11,052 nucleotides of DNA from Aquiflexum sp041751335. GTDB taxonomy: Bacteria; Bacteroidota; Bacteroidia; Cytophagales; Cyclobacteriaceae. Shown in pieces: positions 1 through 7,800 of this stretch. Each line of letters opens with the position of its first letter. The stretch's first letter is position 1. The DNA lies in contig NZ_JBGSXS010000193.1 in assembly GCF_041751335.1 (NCBI RefSeq), forward strand, positions 1-11,052, written 5' to 3'. Below the pieces are notes generated by a model. It was not told the DNA's origin and searched no databases. It worked only from the letters and a program-made list of their open reading frames with translations. The translations under genes and the position numbers were made by a program.

Positions 1-609
1 AGACCTACTTCAGGATATTTTCCACGATTCCGTAATCTACATAAGCAGGAAACTGATTTCCTGAGAGGTTATGCTGCTGGCTTCAGTGCCAACCGGGGCA
101 CCTATTCCGACCAAAGCGGAATTGGAATGGAATTAAAGGAAAACTTATTGAATCCTGATAAATTTGGTCCTTGGCATGTGGGTTCACAGATGATGGGAGA
201 GACCATACCCAAAGAAAGCAATTTTGTTGCCTTGGATCCCAACCAAAAAGATGATTGGGGGATTCCGCTATTGAAAGTCAATGTGGATTATGATGACAAT
301 GACGAGAAAATAATCAAAGATTATCAGGAACAGATGAGCGAGATGTTTGAAAAAGCCGGATTCACCAATATAAGACTCCGTGATGACAAGCGTGCCCCTG
401 GGTTGGATATCCATGAAATGGGTGGTGTCCGAATGGGCAAAGACCCAAAAACCTCCCTACTAAATGCGAACCATCAACTGCATTCGGTGCCAAATGTGTA
501 CGTGACAGACGGGGCATCCATGACCTCCACCGCAACCCAAAACCCATCTTTGACTTATATGGCTTTTGCTGCGAGGGCGGCGCACCATGCGATGAAGGGT
601 TTGAAATAA
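1..609 (+). CDS. GMC family oxidoreductase, C-terminal part (5' end outside window)
   Basis: The reading frame is open from base 1, so the gene begins upstream; 202 residues are visible. The last ~110 residues match the GMC_oxred_C domain. They contain an HEMGGVRMG block (His at visible residue 138), then DP..SLL, an NVYVTDGAS strand, and QNPSLT (Asn at visible residue 181), followed by the alanine-rich terminal helix. In the family these His and Asn residues are the catalytic pair next to the FAD isoalloxazine ring. The FAD-binding Rossmann segment lies outside the window. GMC enzymes oxidise alcohol groups of sugars, choline, sterols and similar compounds; in Bacteroidota many are sugar or glucoside dehydrogenases with a small partner subunit. 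The substrate cannot be told from this fragment. The family is secure, the specificity unknown. Confidence 0.93.
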   Translation, partial: RPTSGYFPRFRNLHKQETDFLRGYAAGFSANRGTYSDQSGIGMELKENLLNPDKFGPWHVGSQMMGETIPKESNFVALDPNQKDDWGIPLLKVNVDYDDNDEKIIKDYQEQMSEMFEKAGFTNIRLRDDKRAPGLDIHEMGGVRMGKDPKTSLLNANHQLHSVPNVYVTDGASMTSTATQNPSLTYMAFAARAAHHAMKGLK

Positions 610-617
610 TACTTTCT

Positions 618-651
618 TAACCCCACTCAAAGGAAATTTTGGCTGGGGTTA
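618..651 (+). terminator. Terminator-like hairpin after GMC gene
   Basis: An 8-base stem, TAACCCCA (618-625) with TGGGGTTA (644-651), encloses an inner CAAA/TTTG helix. It starts 8 bases after the GMC stop codon. It lacks a clean run of T afterwards, so it may be a weak terminator or a 3' stabilising hairpin. Confidence 0.5.
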
Positions 652-705
652 TTGTGCATCTCGGATGGATTTGATGTAAATTGGCTAAATTAAATTATTT
701 GAGTG

Positions 706-906
706 ATGAGTATAGAAGACCAAAAAGCCATAATTATTGAAAAAGTCAAACAGGTGAATGATATTGACCTTATCAATGCCATTCAAAGTATGCTTGAATG
801 CAAGAAAGATGTTTTGTTTGGATTCCCAAATGAGCATCAAAAATTAGTGATTGACAGATTCGAAAAAGTTCGGGAAAACCCTGAAAGGCTTTTGGACTGG
901 GAGTAA
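706..906 (+). CDS. Small antitoxin-like (addiction-module-type) protein, possibly truncated
   Basis: A 66-residue, charged, mostly helical protein (MSIEDQKAIII..., ending in NPERLLDWE). I place the start at ATG 706; a GTG three bases earlier is in frame but less likely. The layout is an N-terminal helix-rich part followed by a C-terminal K-x-x-x-x-R-F-x-x-x-x-x-NPE-x-LLDWE segment. This resembles small Bacteroidota antitoxins that precede ParE/RelE toxins. In-frame reading past the TAA at 904-906 gives AQKILNEE and then TGA at 931. That is the kind of tail expected for such antitoxins, so the TAA may be a recent nonsense change. No toxin ORF follows: the next gene is on the opposite strand. 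The protein could therefore be an orphan or decayed antitoxin, or simply an unrelated small protein. The family assignment rests on sequence feel, not on a diagnostic motif. Confidence 0.6.
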   Translation: MSIEDQKAIIIEKVKQVNDIDLINAIQSMLECKKDVLFGFPNEHQKLVIDRFEKVRENPERLLDWE

Positions 907-1002
907 GCTCAAAAAATCCTGAATGAAGAATGACAACCTAAAATGTCAAAATAGATCATGGTGCTATTGTATATGGACTTTAATTTTTTTTAAAACGCTA
1001 CC

Positions 1003-1470
1003 CTACTTCCCCAAAATCCCCTTCAAATTCGCTGGCGAGTAATTGACTGATTTAAGCGTCTTTCGGTCTCCTTTTCTAAAAACCAGAAACGTTTCACCTT
1101 CTTTTTCATAGAAACAATCCACACCTTGATTTTCATAATGTTCAACAGTCTGTTGTGCTTCTTCCACCGTTTTGCAGGCTTTGCTCATATTGGATCTTTG
1201 GACCTCATCAAAAAGCTCTTTGAACTTGTCTGCCAAGCCAAACTCCAAAATTGCCCCTGACAAGACATATTGGATGTCACAAAGAGCATCTGCAATTTCC
1301 ACAATATCTCCGTTTTGTATCCCTTCTTCCAGTTCTTTCAGTTCCTCCGATATCAGGGAAACCCGCAATTGGCATCGCTTGGCATCCGGGATTTGAGGTT
1401 CGGGAAGGATTGGATGTTTGAAAGTTTGGTGGAAAGCTGCGACAGAAGTTAGGCTTTTGGGATCTTGCAT
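1003..1470 (-). CDS. MazG-like/PRA-PH superfamily nucleoside triphosphate pyrophosphohydrolase
   Basis: The 155-residue protein has the metal-binding signature of all-alpha NTP pyrophosphatases: EELKE (Glu42, Glu43, Glu46), 12 residues, then EIAD (Glu58, Asp61) and Asp65. The motif is complete, so it should bind Mg2+ and hydrolyse a nucleotide to NMP and pyrophosphate. The second half has the SNMSK block (residues 93-97) and a late R-K-x-D-x-K-x-L-K-S-x-NYSPANL block, typical of the phosphoribosyl-ATP-pyrophosphohydrolase-like subgroup seen in bacteria and phages. Between them lies an insertion at about residues 100-132. There is no HisI fusion and no his genes nearby, so a nucleotide-pool cleaning or regulatory role is more likely than histidine synthesis. 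The gene is monocistronic, with a terminator hairpin about 85 bases upstream isolating it from the lipoprotein gene. The exact substrate is unknown. Confidence 0.88.
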   Translation of the reverse strand: MQDPKSLTSVAAFHQTFKHPILPEPQIPDAKRCQLRVSLISEELKELEEGIQNGDIVEIADALCDIQYVLSGAILEFGLADKFKELFDEVQRSNMSKACKTVEEAQQTVEHYENQGVDCFYEKEGETFLVFRKGDRKTLKSVNYSPANLKGILGK

Positions 1471-1550
1471 GGTAAATGTTATTATAATTCAAAGAATACC
1501 GTCACATTGAATGAAGTCATCGTGAGAGATTTGAAACTATTTGCCAAGAT

Positions 1551-1583
1551 AAAATAAAAATGGCCGGAATTTCCGGCCATTTT
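1551..1583 (-). terminator. Strong intrinsic terminator, probably for the minus-strand lipoprotein transcript
   Basis: Arms 1557-1569 (AAAATGGCCGGAA) and 1571-1583 (TTCCGGCCATTTT) form a 13-base perfect stem around one central base; the effective loop would be AAT-like. Read on the minus strand it is followed by T-rich sequence, which fits termination of transcripts coming from 1766-2533. On the plus strand it is also followed by a T-rich run at 1588-1594, so it may work in both directions. Confidence 0.8.
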
Positions 1584-1688
1584 AAATCTTTTTTGAGGAT
1601 CAATTTTATTTTTCACGTATGTACGCGATAATGCTAGTAAAATGGTAATTCAATTTAATGCTCGCCAGAAAACTTAAATGTCCGGTAC

Positions 1689-1709
1689 TTCGGTCTTCCG
1701 ACTTCCGTC
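1689..1709 (-). repeat. Short heptad array (three 7-base units)
   Basis: Three consecutive heptamers on the plus strand, TTCGGTC, TTCCGAC and TTCCGTC, read on the minus strand as GACGGAA, GTCGGAA and GACCGAA. Degenerate flanking units (CCGGTAC at 1682, CCGTTTG at 1710) may extend the array. On the minus strand it lies about 56 bases after the stop codon of the lipoprotein gene and before the terminator. The G-A/T-C-x-x-A/G-A pattern is similar to the heptads found after dapF. The remainder of the 1471-1765 gap shows no coding sequence. Confidence 0.6.
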
Positions 1710-1765
1710 CCGTTTGTAGAAGAATATTGGGTTACTGGCAAAGAAGCGGATAACCATTTAATCAA

Positions 1766-2533
1766 TTATTTTTTCTTAAACACAACTGCTGATTCGAGAT
1801 TGCTCTCGATTTGGGTGAAGATAGCAGCATTGGCATCAGCGCTTCCGGGACCAATATCGATTTTGCCGTCCAAGTTGGAATCTACGGCTGTAGCAAAATT
1901 GACGTTGGCAAACAGTTTTGTCAAATCAAAAACCAATACCATTTCGGACTGCCCGTCCACATCTACGCCCTGACTGGACTCAGCTTTTGCAACGATCATT
2001 TTTTCTGTTTCCATCCAGATATTGCAGGCTTTTCCATTTGCCTCTCCTTTTAGCCATAAGGATTTGTTGAACATAGGGTCAGACTGGGGTGCACTGGTAT
2101 TTTTAAAAAGTCTGAAGTTGACCTCCTGATACTTTCCATCCGGAGTGCTGCCCGAACCCATTGTACTCGAACGTACGGATCCATCACTGATCAAAGTAAG
2201 AGATTGCTCTTTGGCTGTTGAACTTTGCAAGGAAGTGTTGACATTGGTTTTGAGGGTGATATTTCCCAAGCTGATACCTGCCAGGATATCTGCCTTGGCT
2301 GCATAGCGCATTTCTACATCTTTTGTTGCGACTTTAAATTCGGCTGTAGAAAAGCCATTGACTATGACACGTCCAGTAGGGTTTGAACTTCCGTTATGTG
2401 CCGTGGCACTCAGGCTTGCTTGGCTCTGAGGCTCCTCTAAAACTTCATCTTTGTTTTCATTGCAAGCCAGCATCAAAAATCCAATTGCCGAAACAAACGC
2501 CCATTTTCCGTAAATCAATGTTCTTTTTTTCAT
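1766..2533 (-). CDS. Uncharacterised Bacteroidota lipoprotein with a DxNxDGxID loop
   Basis: The start is ATG 2533, giving MKKRTLIYGK and a hydrophobic stretch ending in FLMLAC. Cys24 is the probable lipidated residue, so the protein has 255 residues and a signal peptidase II signal. The longer in-frame start 26 codons upstream would put a polar leader before the signal peptide and is rejected. After a low-complexity linker (residues 25-55) comes a beta-rich domain. It resembles Cytophagales/Flavobacteriia lipoproteins that I know only as uncharacterised: a strand-rich front, a DGKYQEVNFRL strand, an LWLKGEANGK strand, a FDLTKLF segment and a terminal helix. Residues 218-226 (DSNLDGKID) resemble an EF-hand/dockerin-like calcium loop. 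Positively charged residues just after Cys24 (NENKDE) could fit surface export, but this is inference. It is transcribed alone between two terminator-like hairpins. Confidence 0.75.
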   Translation of the reverse strand: MKKRTLIYGKWAFVSAIGFLMLACNENKDEVLEEPQSQASLSATAHNGSSNPTGRVIVNGFSTAEFKVATKDVEMRYAAKADILAGISLGNITLKTNVNTSLQSSTAKEQSLTLISDGSVRSSTMGSGSTPDGKYQEVNFRLFKNTSAPQSDPMFNKSLWLKGEANGKACNIWMETEKMIVAKAESSQGVDVDGQSEMVLVFDLTKLFANVNFATAVDSNLDGKIDIGPGSADANAAIFTQIESNLESAVVFKKK

Positions 2534-2664
2534 AATTTGTTTAAGTTGGTTTATGCATGCATCTACGCAATGAAAGTGCCAACGGATCAAGTGAAAATTG
2601 ACAAAAATCAAAGGTTATGATCCTAAATTCAAATAAAAATTACCAACAATTCTGATTTGCGATT

Positions 2665-2680
2665 TTTAGATAAATCTAAA
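2665..2680. promoter_or_regulatory. Perfect 7-base inverted repeat, candidate regulator site
   Basis: TTTAGAT and ATCTAAA are separated by AA. The site lies 132-147 bases upstream of the lipoprotein start codon and between it and the SOD terminator. Perfect dyads with a short spacer suit a dimeric repressor or activator, but AT-rich gaps can produce them by chance. Confidence 0.3.
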
Positions 2681-2693
2681 TTTCGATTTTTTC

Positions 2694-2721
2694 AAAAAAA
2701 TAACGGAACCTAAAAGCTCCG
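2694..2721 (-). terminator. Intrinsic terminator of the SOD gene
   Basis: On the minus strand, CGGAGC (2721-2716) pairs with GTTCCG (2709-2704) around a six-base loop, with one G-T pair, and is followed by TTATTTTTTT (2703-2694). It begins about 40 bases after the SOD stop codon. A 6-base stem followed by a clear T-run fits a rho-independent terminator. Confidence 0.7.
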
Positions 2722-2759
2722 AATTTTATATAATTACAAGTCAATACTTATTGGTCACT

Positions 2760-3530
2760 TCAAACCAAAGTATCATATCTTTTACCGACCTCGTCCCAAT
2801 TGACTACACTCCAAAAAGCAGACACATAATCAGGTCTTCGATTCTGGTAATTGAGGTAATAGGCGTGTTCCCATACATCAATCCCCATCAATGGTATTCC
2901 TTGAAATTCGGAAATATCCATCAGTGGATTGTCCTGATTGGGAGTTGAACCTACCTTCAATAAATTATTATTATCCAATACCAACCAAGCCCAACCTGAC
3001 CCAAATCTGGTTGTAGCGGCAGTTTCGAATTCCTTCCGGAATCCTTCAAAACTTCCAAAAGCTCCTGTGATGGCTTCTGCCAAATTGCCACTTGGCATTC
3101 CTTGTCCTGCTGGGGTCATGATTTTCCAAAAAAGTTCGTGGTTGTAATGCCCGCCTCCGTTATTCCGCATTTTTGTGGAATATTTGGATATATTCATCAA
3201 CACCTCTTCCAAAGGTTTGCTAACATCCACTTTTTCTTCGGAGGAAGCTTCTCCAAGATTCTTTGCATAACCTGCGGCGTGTTTGGTGTAATGGATTTCC
3301 ATGGTCATGGCATCGATGTGTGGTTCCAATGCCATATGGTCATAACTCAAGGGAGTTTGTTCAAAACCTGTGCTCAGTGAAGAAACCGCTTCCTCTCCAC
3401 TTTCTCCACCACCACAGGCGGTCAGAAATGCAGAGCCGATCATACTACTTCCTATGCCCATAGCAAAGGTCGCTTTGGAACTGTGGCTTAGAAAAGTCCT
3501 TCTGGAAACATTAAAGTTTGTCTTTTTCAT
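2760..3530 (-). CDS. Mn/Fe superoxide dismutase with Tat-lipoprotein signal
   Basis: The 256-residue protein has a full Fe/Mn-SOD domain from about residue 57. Metal ligands are His80 (EIHYTKH), His131 (HYNHELFW), Asp218 and His222 (DVWEH); the gateway Tyr is Tyr88. The outer-sphere Gln lies in the C-terminal domain (NQD, Gln199), while the Fe-type position has Gly in GGGHYNH. This favours Mn or cambialistic use. The enzyme dismutates superoxide to O2 and H2O2. The N-terminus is unusual: a twin-arginine motif SRRTFL (9-14), a hydrophobic run, and FLTAC with a candidate lipidated Cys39. Export of a folded, metallated lipoprotein by Tat is therefore predicted, placing the enzyme on the periplasmic side or outer membrane. 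It is transcribed divergently from dapF and has its own terminator. The enzyme call is secure; location and metal are inferred. Confidence 0.95.
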   Translation of the reverse strand: MKKTNFNVSRRTFLSHSSKATFAMGIGSSMIGSAFLTACGGGESGEEAVSSLSTGFEQTPLSYDHMALEPHIDAMTMEIHYTKHAAGYAKNLGEASSEEKVDVSKPLEEVLMNISKYSTKMRNNGGGHYNHELFWKIMTPAGQGMPSGNLAEAITGAFGSFEGFRKEFETAATTRFGSGWAWLVLDNNNLLKVGSTPNQDNPLMDISEFQGIPLMGIDVWEHAYYLNYQNRRPDYVSAFWSVVNWDEVGKRYDTLV

Positions 3531-3614
3531 AGATTGTTTTTTTCCTTTAGAAATGGTTTTTCATTCTCAAGAACTTCCAAGTTAAACATTTCGACTTGAT
3601 TTTGAAACCATATA

Positions 3615-3631
3615 TCAGACAATAAGTCTGA
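3615..3631. promoter_or_regulatory. 6-base dyad in the SOD/dapF divergent region
   Basis: TCAGAC and GTCTGA are separated by AATAA. The dyad lies 85-101 bases upstream of the SOD start and 93-109 bases upstream of the dapF start, roughly central in the 193-base divergent gap. It is a plausible operator for either gene; I do not recognise it as a known regulator site. Confidence 0.35.
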
Positions 3632-3652
3632 ATTTGTGACAAGTTGGTTATG

Positions 3653-3679
3653 TTTGTAGAACCATTATTACTTGGTTTG
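3653..3679 (+). promoter_or_regulatory. Weak candidate dapF promoter
   Basis: TTTG at 3653-3656 and TTGGTTTG at 3672-3679 resemble the Bacteroidota -33 (TTTG) and -7 (TAnnTTTG, one mismatch) elements. The spacing of 15 bases is shorter than usual, so this is only a candidate. It would give a leader of about 40 bases. Confidence 0.25.
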
Positions 3680-3723
3680 GTTTTTGAAAAAGAGGCTTTA
3701 TCCCAAAATGGTTTAAAACAGAC

Positions 3724-4497
3724 ATGGAAATTTCCTTTTATAAATATCAGGGCACTGGGAATGACTTTGTCATGATAGATGACAGATCAAAGTTATTTCC
3801 GGAAAAAGACCTTTTTCTGGTCAAAAAACTCTGTGATAGAAAATTCGGGATAGGTTCAGATGGACTTATTTTGATCCGAAGCAAGGAAGATTTTGATTTT
3901 GAAATGATTTATTTCAATGCAGATGGCTCCCAAAGTATGTGTGGTAACGGAGCGAGGTGCGCTGTGGCTTTTTCCAGATTTTTGGGAATTATTGGAGTTA
4001 ATACGACCTTCTATGCTATAGATGGGGCACATGAAGCAAATGTTGTGGGAGATGAAGTGGAATTGGGCATGAGTCCGGTTTTAAGTTTGGCCAATGCAGG
4101 TGAGGATTTCTTTGTGGATACAGGTTCTCCCCATTATGTGCGGTTTGTAGAAAATGTGATGGAATATCCTGTTTTTGAAGAAGGGGCCAAAATCCGCTTT
4201 AGTAATAAATATGCGCCAAAAGGTACCAACGTGAATTTTGTCACGCCTTTGACAAATAAGGAAATTCAAGTAAGGACATATGAAAGGGGAGTTGAGAACG
4301 AAACACTTTCCTGTGGTACAGGCGTTACAGCATGTGCTTTGGTGCATGGGCACCAAAATGGACTCAATGAGGTTGTAATAAAAACATTAGGAGGTAATTT
4401 AAGGGTTAGATTTGCTGAAAATCCAGATGGGAGTTTTCAACACATTAAACTTATAGGTCCCGCCGAACAAGTGTTTGAAGGAAGAATTGAGATTTAA
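3724..4497 (+). CDS. dapF: Diaminopimelate epimerase
   Basis: DapF converts LL-2,6-diaminopimelate to the meso form, the last step before lysine and the cross-linking amino acid of peptidoglycan; it is cytosolic and cofactor-free. The 257-residue protein shows the family signatures in order: YQGTGNDFVMID (8-19), GSDGLI (44-49), MCGNGARC with catalytic Cys73, TGSPHYV (133-139), then YERGVENETLSCGTGVTA with catalytic Cys197. Both acid/base cysteines are present, so the enzyme should be active. It is somewhat shorter than the 274-residue Haemophilus enzyme. The ATG at 3724 directly gives the conserved first strand (MEISFYKYQG). No other lysine-pathway gene is adjacent, and the gene is divergent from sod. 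Its final codons and stop merge with the first units of a heptad repeat array. Confidence 0.97.
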   Translation: MEISFYKYQGTGNDFVMIDDRSKLFPEKDLFLVKKLCDRKFGIGSDGLILIRSKEDFDFEMIYFNADGSQSMCGNGARCAVAFSRFLGIIGVNTTFYAIDGAHEANVVGDEVELGMSPVLSLANAGEDFFVDTGSPHYVRFVENVMEYPVFEEGAKIRFSNKYAPKGTNVNFVTPLTNKEIQVRTYERGVENETLSCGTGVTACALVHGHQNGLNEVVIKTLGGNLRVRFAENPDGSFQHIKLIGPAEQVFEGRIEI

Positions 4498-4546
4498 GAC
4501 ATAAGACGTGAGACATAAGACGTGAGACAAAAAAAGCAAGATTAAA
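4491..4546 (+). repeat. Heptad repeat array, left arm (GACRTRA-like)
   Basis: A 7-base period runs from the last dapF codon: GATTTAA, GACATAA, GACGTGA, GACATAA, GACGTGA, GACAAAA, AAAGCAA, GATTAAA. The stretch 4498-4525 is two perfect copies of a 14-base unit. The dapF stop codon is the end of the first heptad. Two further heptads GAATCAA at 4575-4588 fall in the same phase. Confidence 0.85.
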
Positions 4547-4814
4547 GGCTTTTCCTGATGCATGTTAGGACACAGAATCAAGAATCAAGGTTTTTTCGTC
4601 CCAATAGTGGTTGAGTTAGAAGAAACAAAAATTAAAACAAAGGGCCTTTTGTCAAATCACTCTTAACCTTAAGGTTTTTCACTCATCCTAATAGCTATAT
4701 GGAACCAAATCTCATGTCTAACGTCTCATGTCTTGAGATTCAAATCTTACGTCTCATGAAAAACATTAACAAAAAGGCCGTAATTTTAAGGCCCCATATT
4801 ATATAGAATCAATT
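4498..4814. other. dapF-secA intergenic region: inverted heptad element
   Basis: This 317-base gap has no supportable ORF. It consists of the two inverted heptad arrays and about 180 bases between them. The middle includes a 12-base palindrome AACCTTAAGGTT (4665-4676) followed by TTT, and CAAAGGGCCTTTTG (about 4638-4651), a weak hairpin that could end dapF transcription. Between the right array and secA there is a GGCC..GGCC pair (4776-4794). The secA promoter should be in this gap, but I cannot point to a clear one. The whole may be a non-autonomous intergenic element with inverted ends, or a 3' UTR structure. Confidence 0.5.
4711..4758 (-). repeat. Heptad repeat array, right arm, opposite orientation
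   Basis: Read on the minus strand this contains GACGTAA, GATTTGA, ATCTCAA, GACATGA, GACGTTA and GACATGA, in one continuous 7-base phase. It is the inverted counterpart of the left array: 4711-4732 in reverse complement matches 4505-4526 at 18 of 22 positions. It ends 56 bases before the secA start codon. Confidence 0.8.
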
Positions 4815-7800
4815 ATGTTAGAATTATTAGCCAAAGGACTGGCAAAAGTTTTTGGAACGAAGTCAGATAGAGATATAAAAGAATTGGCCCCAAGGGTTCC
4901 CCTAATCAATGACGCCTTTAATAATTTAAGGGACTTAAGTGATGATCAATTGCGGGCAAAAACCGAAGAAATAAAAGCCATCATCAATGCTGACCTCAAA
5001 ACATTTGATGATAAAATAGCTCTATTGAGAGAAAAGATCGATAGCCTTGCTGCTGATAAAGTACACGAGAAAGATGCGCTTTTCAATGAAATTGACAATA
5101 TAGAAAAGTCAAGGGATGAAGCATTGGAAGTTACCTTGGATAAGGTCTTGATAGAGGCTTTTGCAATAGTCAAAGAAACAGCTAGGAGATTCAAGGAGAA
5201 CGGTAAACTTGTTGTCAAAGCATCTTTACATGACAAGGAACTTTCAGTCAAAAAACCCCATATAGAAATTTCAGGTGATGAAGCCATTTGGCATAACAAA
5301 TGGATGGCAGCAGGTACCGAAGTAGTATGGGACATGGTCCATTATGATGTACAGCTCATTGGAGGAATGGTACTGCACAAAGGTAAAATAGCTGAAATGG
5401 CCACAGGTGAAGGTAAAACTTTGGTTTCTACCTTACCGGCTTACCTCAATGCACTAGCAGGCAGAGGAGTCCACTTGGTGACTGTCAATGATTACTTGGC
5501 AAAAAGGGATTCCGAATGGAATGCTCCATTATTCGAATTTCATGGTCTAAGTGTAGATTGTATTGACAAATATCCGCCAAATTCAGATCAAAGAAGAAAA
5601 GCCTATGCTGCCGATATTGTCTATGGTACCAACAATGAATTTGGTTTTGATTACCTAAGGGACAACATGGCCCGTAATGCCAATGACCTCGTGCAGGGTA
5701 AACATCACTTTGCCATGATAGATGAAGTTGACTCCGTTTTGATTGATGATGCAAGGACACCATTGATCATTTCGGGTCCTATTCCCCGAGGGGATGAACA
5801 TGAATTCATGGACATGAAACCTAGGGTATCTACTTTGGTGGATGAGCAGCGTAAATTGGTTCAAGGGTTTTTGTCTTCAGCGAAAAAACTGATTGGGGAA
5901 GGGAAAGAAAAAGAAGGTGGTTTGGCTTTGTTCAGGGCATTCAGGGGAATGCCAAAATACAAGCCTTTGATCAAATACCTTTCTGAACCTGGAATCAGGG
6001 TTATACTTCAAAAAACGGAAAACCATTACCTACAGGACAATAAAAGGATGATGCCTGAGGCGGATGAGCCTTTACTTTTTACCATTGAGGAAAAAACCAA
6101 TGGGATAGAATTGACCGACAACGGAATTGAGGTCATCACCACGAAAAACGAGAACCCAACTTTCTTTATCCTACCTGACATTGGCGTGGAAATTGCCGAA
6201 ATGGAGAAAAATCCGGATTTGGAGGAGAGGGAAAAACTGGTCAGAAAAGAAGAGATTATCAAAGATTATGGCATCAAGGCCCAAAGAATCCATACCGTCA
6301 ATCAGTTATTGAAAGCCTACTGTATGTTTGAGAAAGATACAGAGTACATTCTTGTGGATGGAAAAGTAAAAATCGTCGATGAACAGACAGGTCGTGTGAT
6401 GGAGGGAAGAAGGTATTCTGATGGCTTGCATCAGGCCATTGAGGCAAAGGAAAATGTGAAAGTGGAGGATGCAACCCAGACCTACGCCACTATCACGCTG
6501 CAGAATTATTTCAGGATGTACCACAAACTTTCAGGTATGACAGGTACAGCTGAGACTGAAGCAGGGGAATTTTGGACAATTTACAAATTGGATGTGGTGG
6601 TTATTCCGACCAACAAGCCAATTGTGAGGGATGACAGAGAAGATAAAGTATATAAAACCGTAAGGGAGAAGTTCAATGCAGTTGCTGATGAAATTGTGGA
6701 ATTGACTACTGCCGGAAGACCAGTTTTGGTGGGTACGACCTCAGTGGAGATCTCCGAAGTATTGAGCAGGATGCTTACCATCAGAAAAATCCAACATCAG
6801 GTTTTGAATGCAAAGCAACATGCAAGGGAAGCGGATGTAGTAGCAGAAGCCGGTAAGCCGGGAACTGTGACCATTGCTACAAACATGGCAGGACGTGGTA
6901 CAGATATCAAATTGACCCCTGAATCCCGTGCTGCGGGAGGATTGGCGATTGTCGGTACAGAAAGACATGAATCCCGACGAGTAGATAGACAGTTGAGAGG
7001 TAGGTCCGGTCGTCAGGGAGATGTGGGTTCATCTCAATTTTTTGTTTCCTTGGAGGATAACCTGATGAGGATGTTCGGTTCAGACCGGATAGCGAAATTG
7101 ATGGACAGAATGGGTCTGGAAGAAGGTGAAGTAATTCAACATTCTATGATCACCAAATCCATTGAAAGAGCTCAAAGAAAAGTAGAAGAAAACAACTTTG
7201 GAGTAAGAAAACGTCTCTTGGAATATGATGACGTTATGAACTCCCAAAGAGAAGTAGTCTACAAAAGACGAAAAAATGCTTTGATGGGTGAGCGTCTGGA
7301 ATTGGATATCCTGAATGTGATGTATGATGTATCAGAAGATATCGTTGAGATGGGCAAGTCAACCGAGGATGTGGAAAATCTCAGAATGAACATTTTCAGT
7401 TCCTTGGGTATTGACCATCCTTTCACAATTGATGACCTAAAATCAAAAGATTCCAATGTGCTGACCAGAGAGTTGTTCGATACAGCCTACAAAAACTATG
7501 TATCCAAAAATGAAAAGATATTACAGAAAGCTTTGCCAATCCTCAAAGACGTTCATACCCAAAGAGGTGCTACTGTAAAGGAAATCATGGTGCCTATCAC
7601 CGATGGGGTCAAACAGATAGGTGTAGTCATCAATCTTGAATCTGCAGTCAAAAATGAGGGAAGCGATCTGATCCGTGCCATTGAGAAAAATGTAACTTTG
7701 GCAATCATTGACCAAAACTGGAAGGAGCATCTTCGTGACATGGATGACCTGAAGCAATCTGTACAGAATGCGGTCTATGAGCAGAAAGATCCACTATTAA

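Larger units (their letters stand above)
2534..2759. other. AT-rich intergenic region between lipoprotein and SOD genes
   Basis: This 226-base gap contains no ORF I can support. It holds the SOD terminator-like hairpin (2694-2721) and the TTTAGAT/ATCTAAA inverted repeat (2665-2680). It should also contain the minus-strand promoter of the lipoprotein gene, but no close match to the Bacteroidota TTTG / TAnnTTTG promoter pair stands out. Confidence 0.5.

Noticed and set aside
923..1041. 39-codon plus-strand ORF (MKNDNLKC...) right after the antitoxin-like gene, as a toxin remnant
   Set aside because: It has no ParE/RelE features, is very short, and its end runs antisense into the pyrophosphohydrolase gene.
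2534..2611. Longer start for the lipoprotein gene at 2611
   Set aside because: It adds 26 polar or aromatic residues before a clear lipoprotein signal peptide starting at ATG 2533.
4498..4758. CRISPR array
   Set aside because: Units are only 7 bases, contiguous and without unique spacers; no cas genes nearby.
4946..5335. 129-codon minus-strand reading frame inside secA
   Set aside because: Serine/leucine-rich antisense shadow of the secA coding sequence with no recognisable domain.
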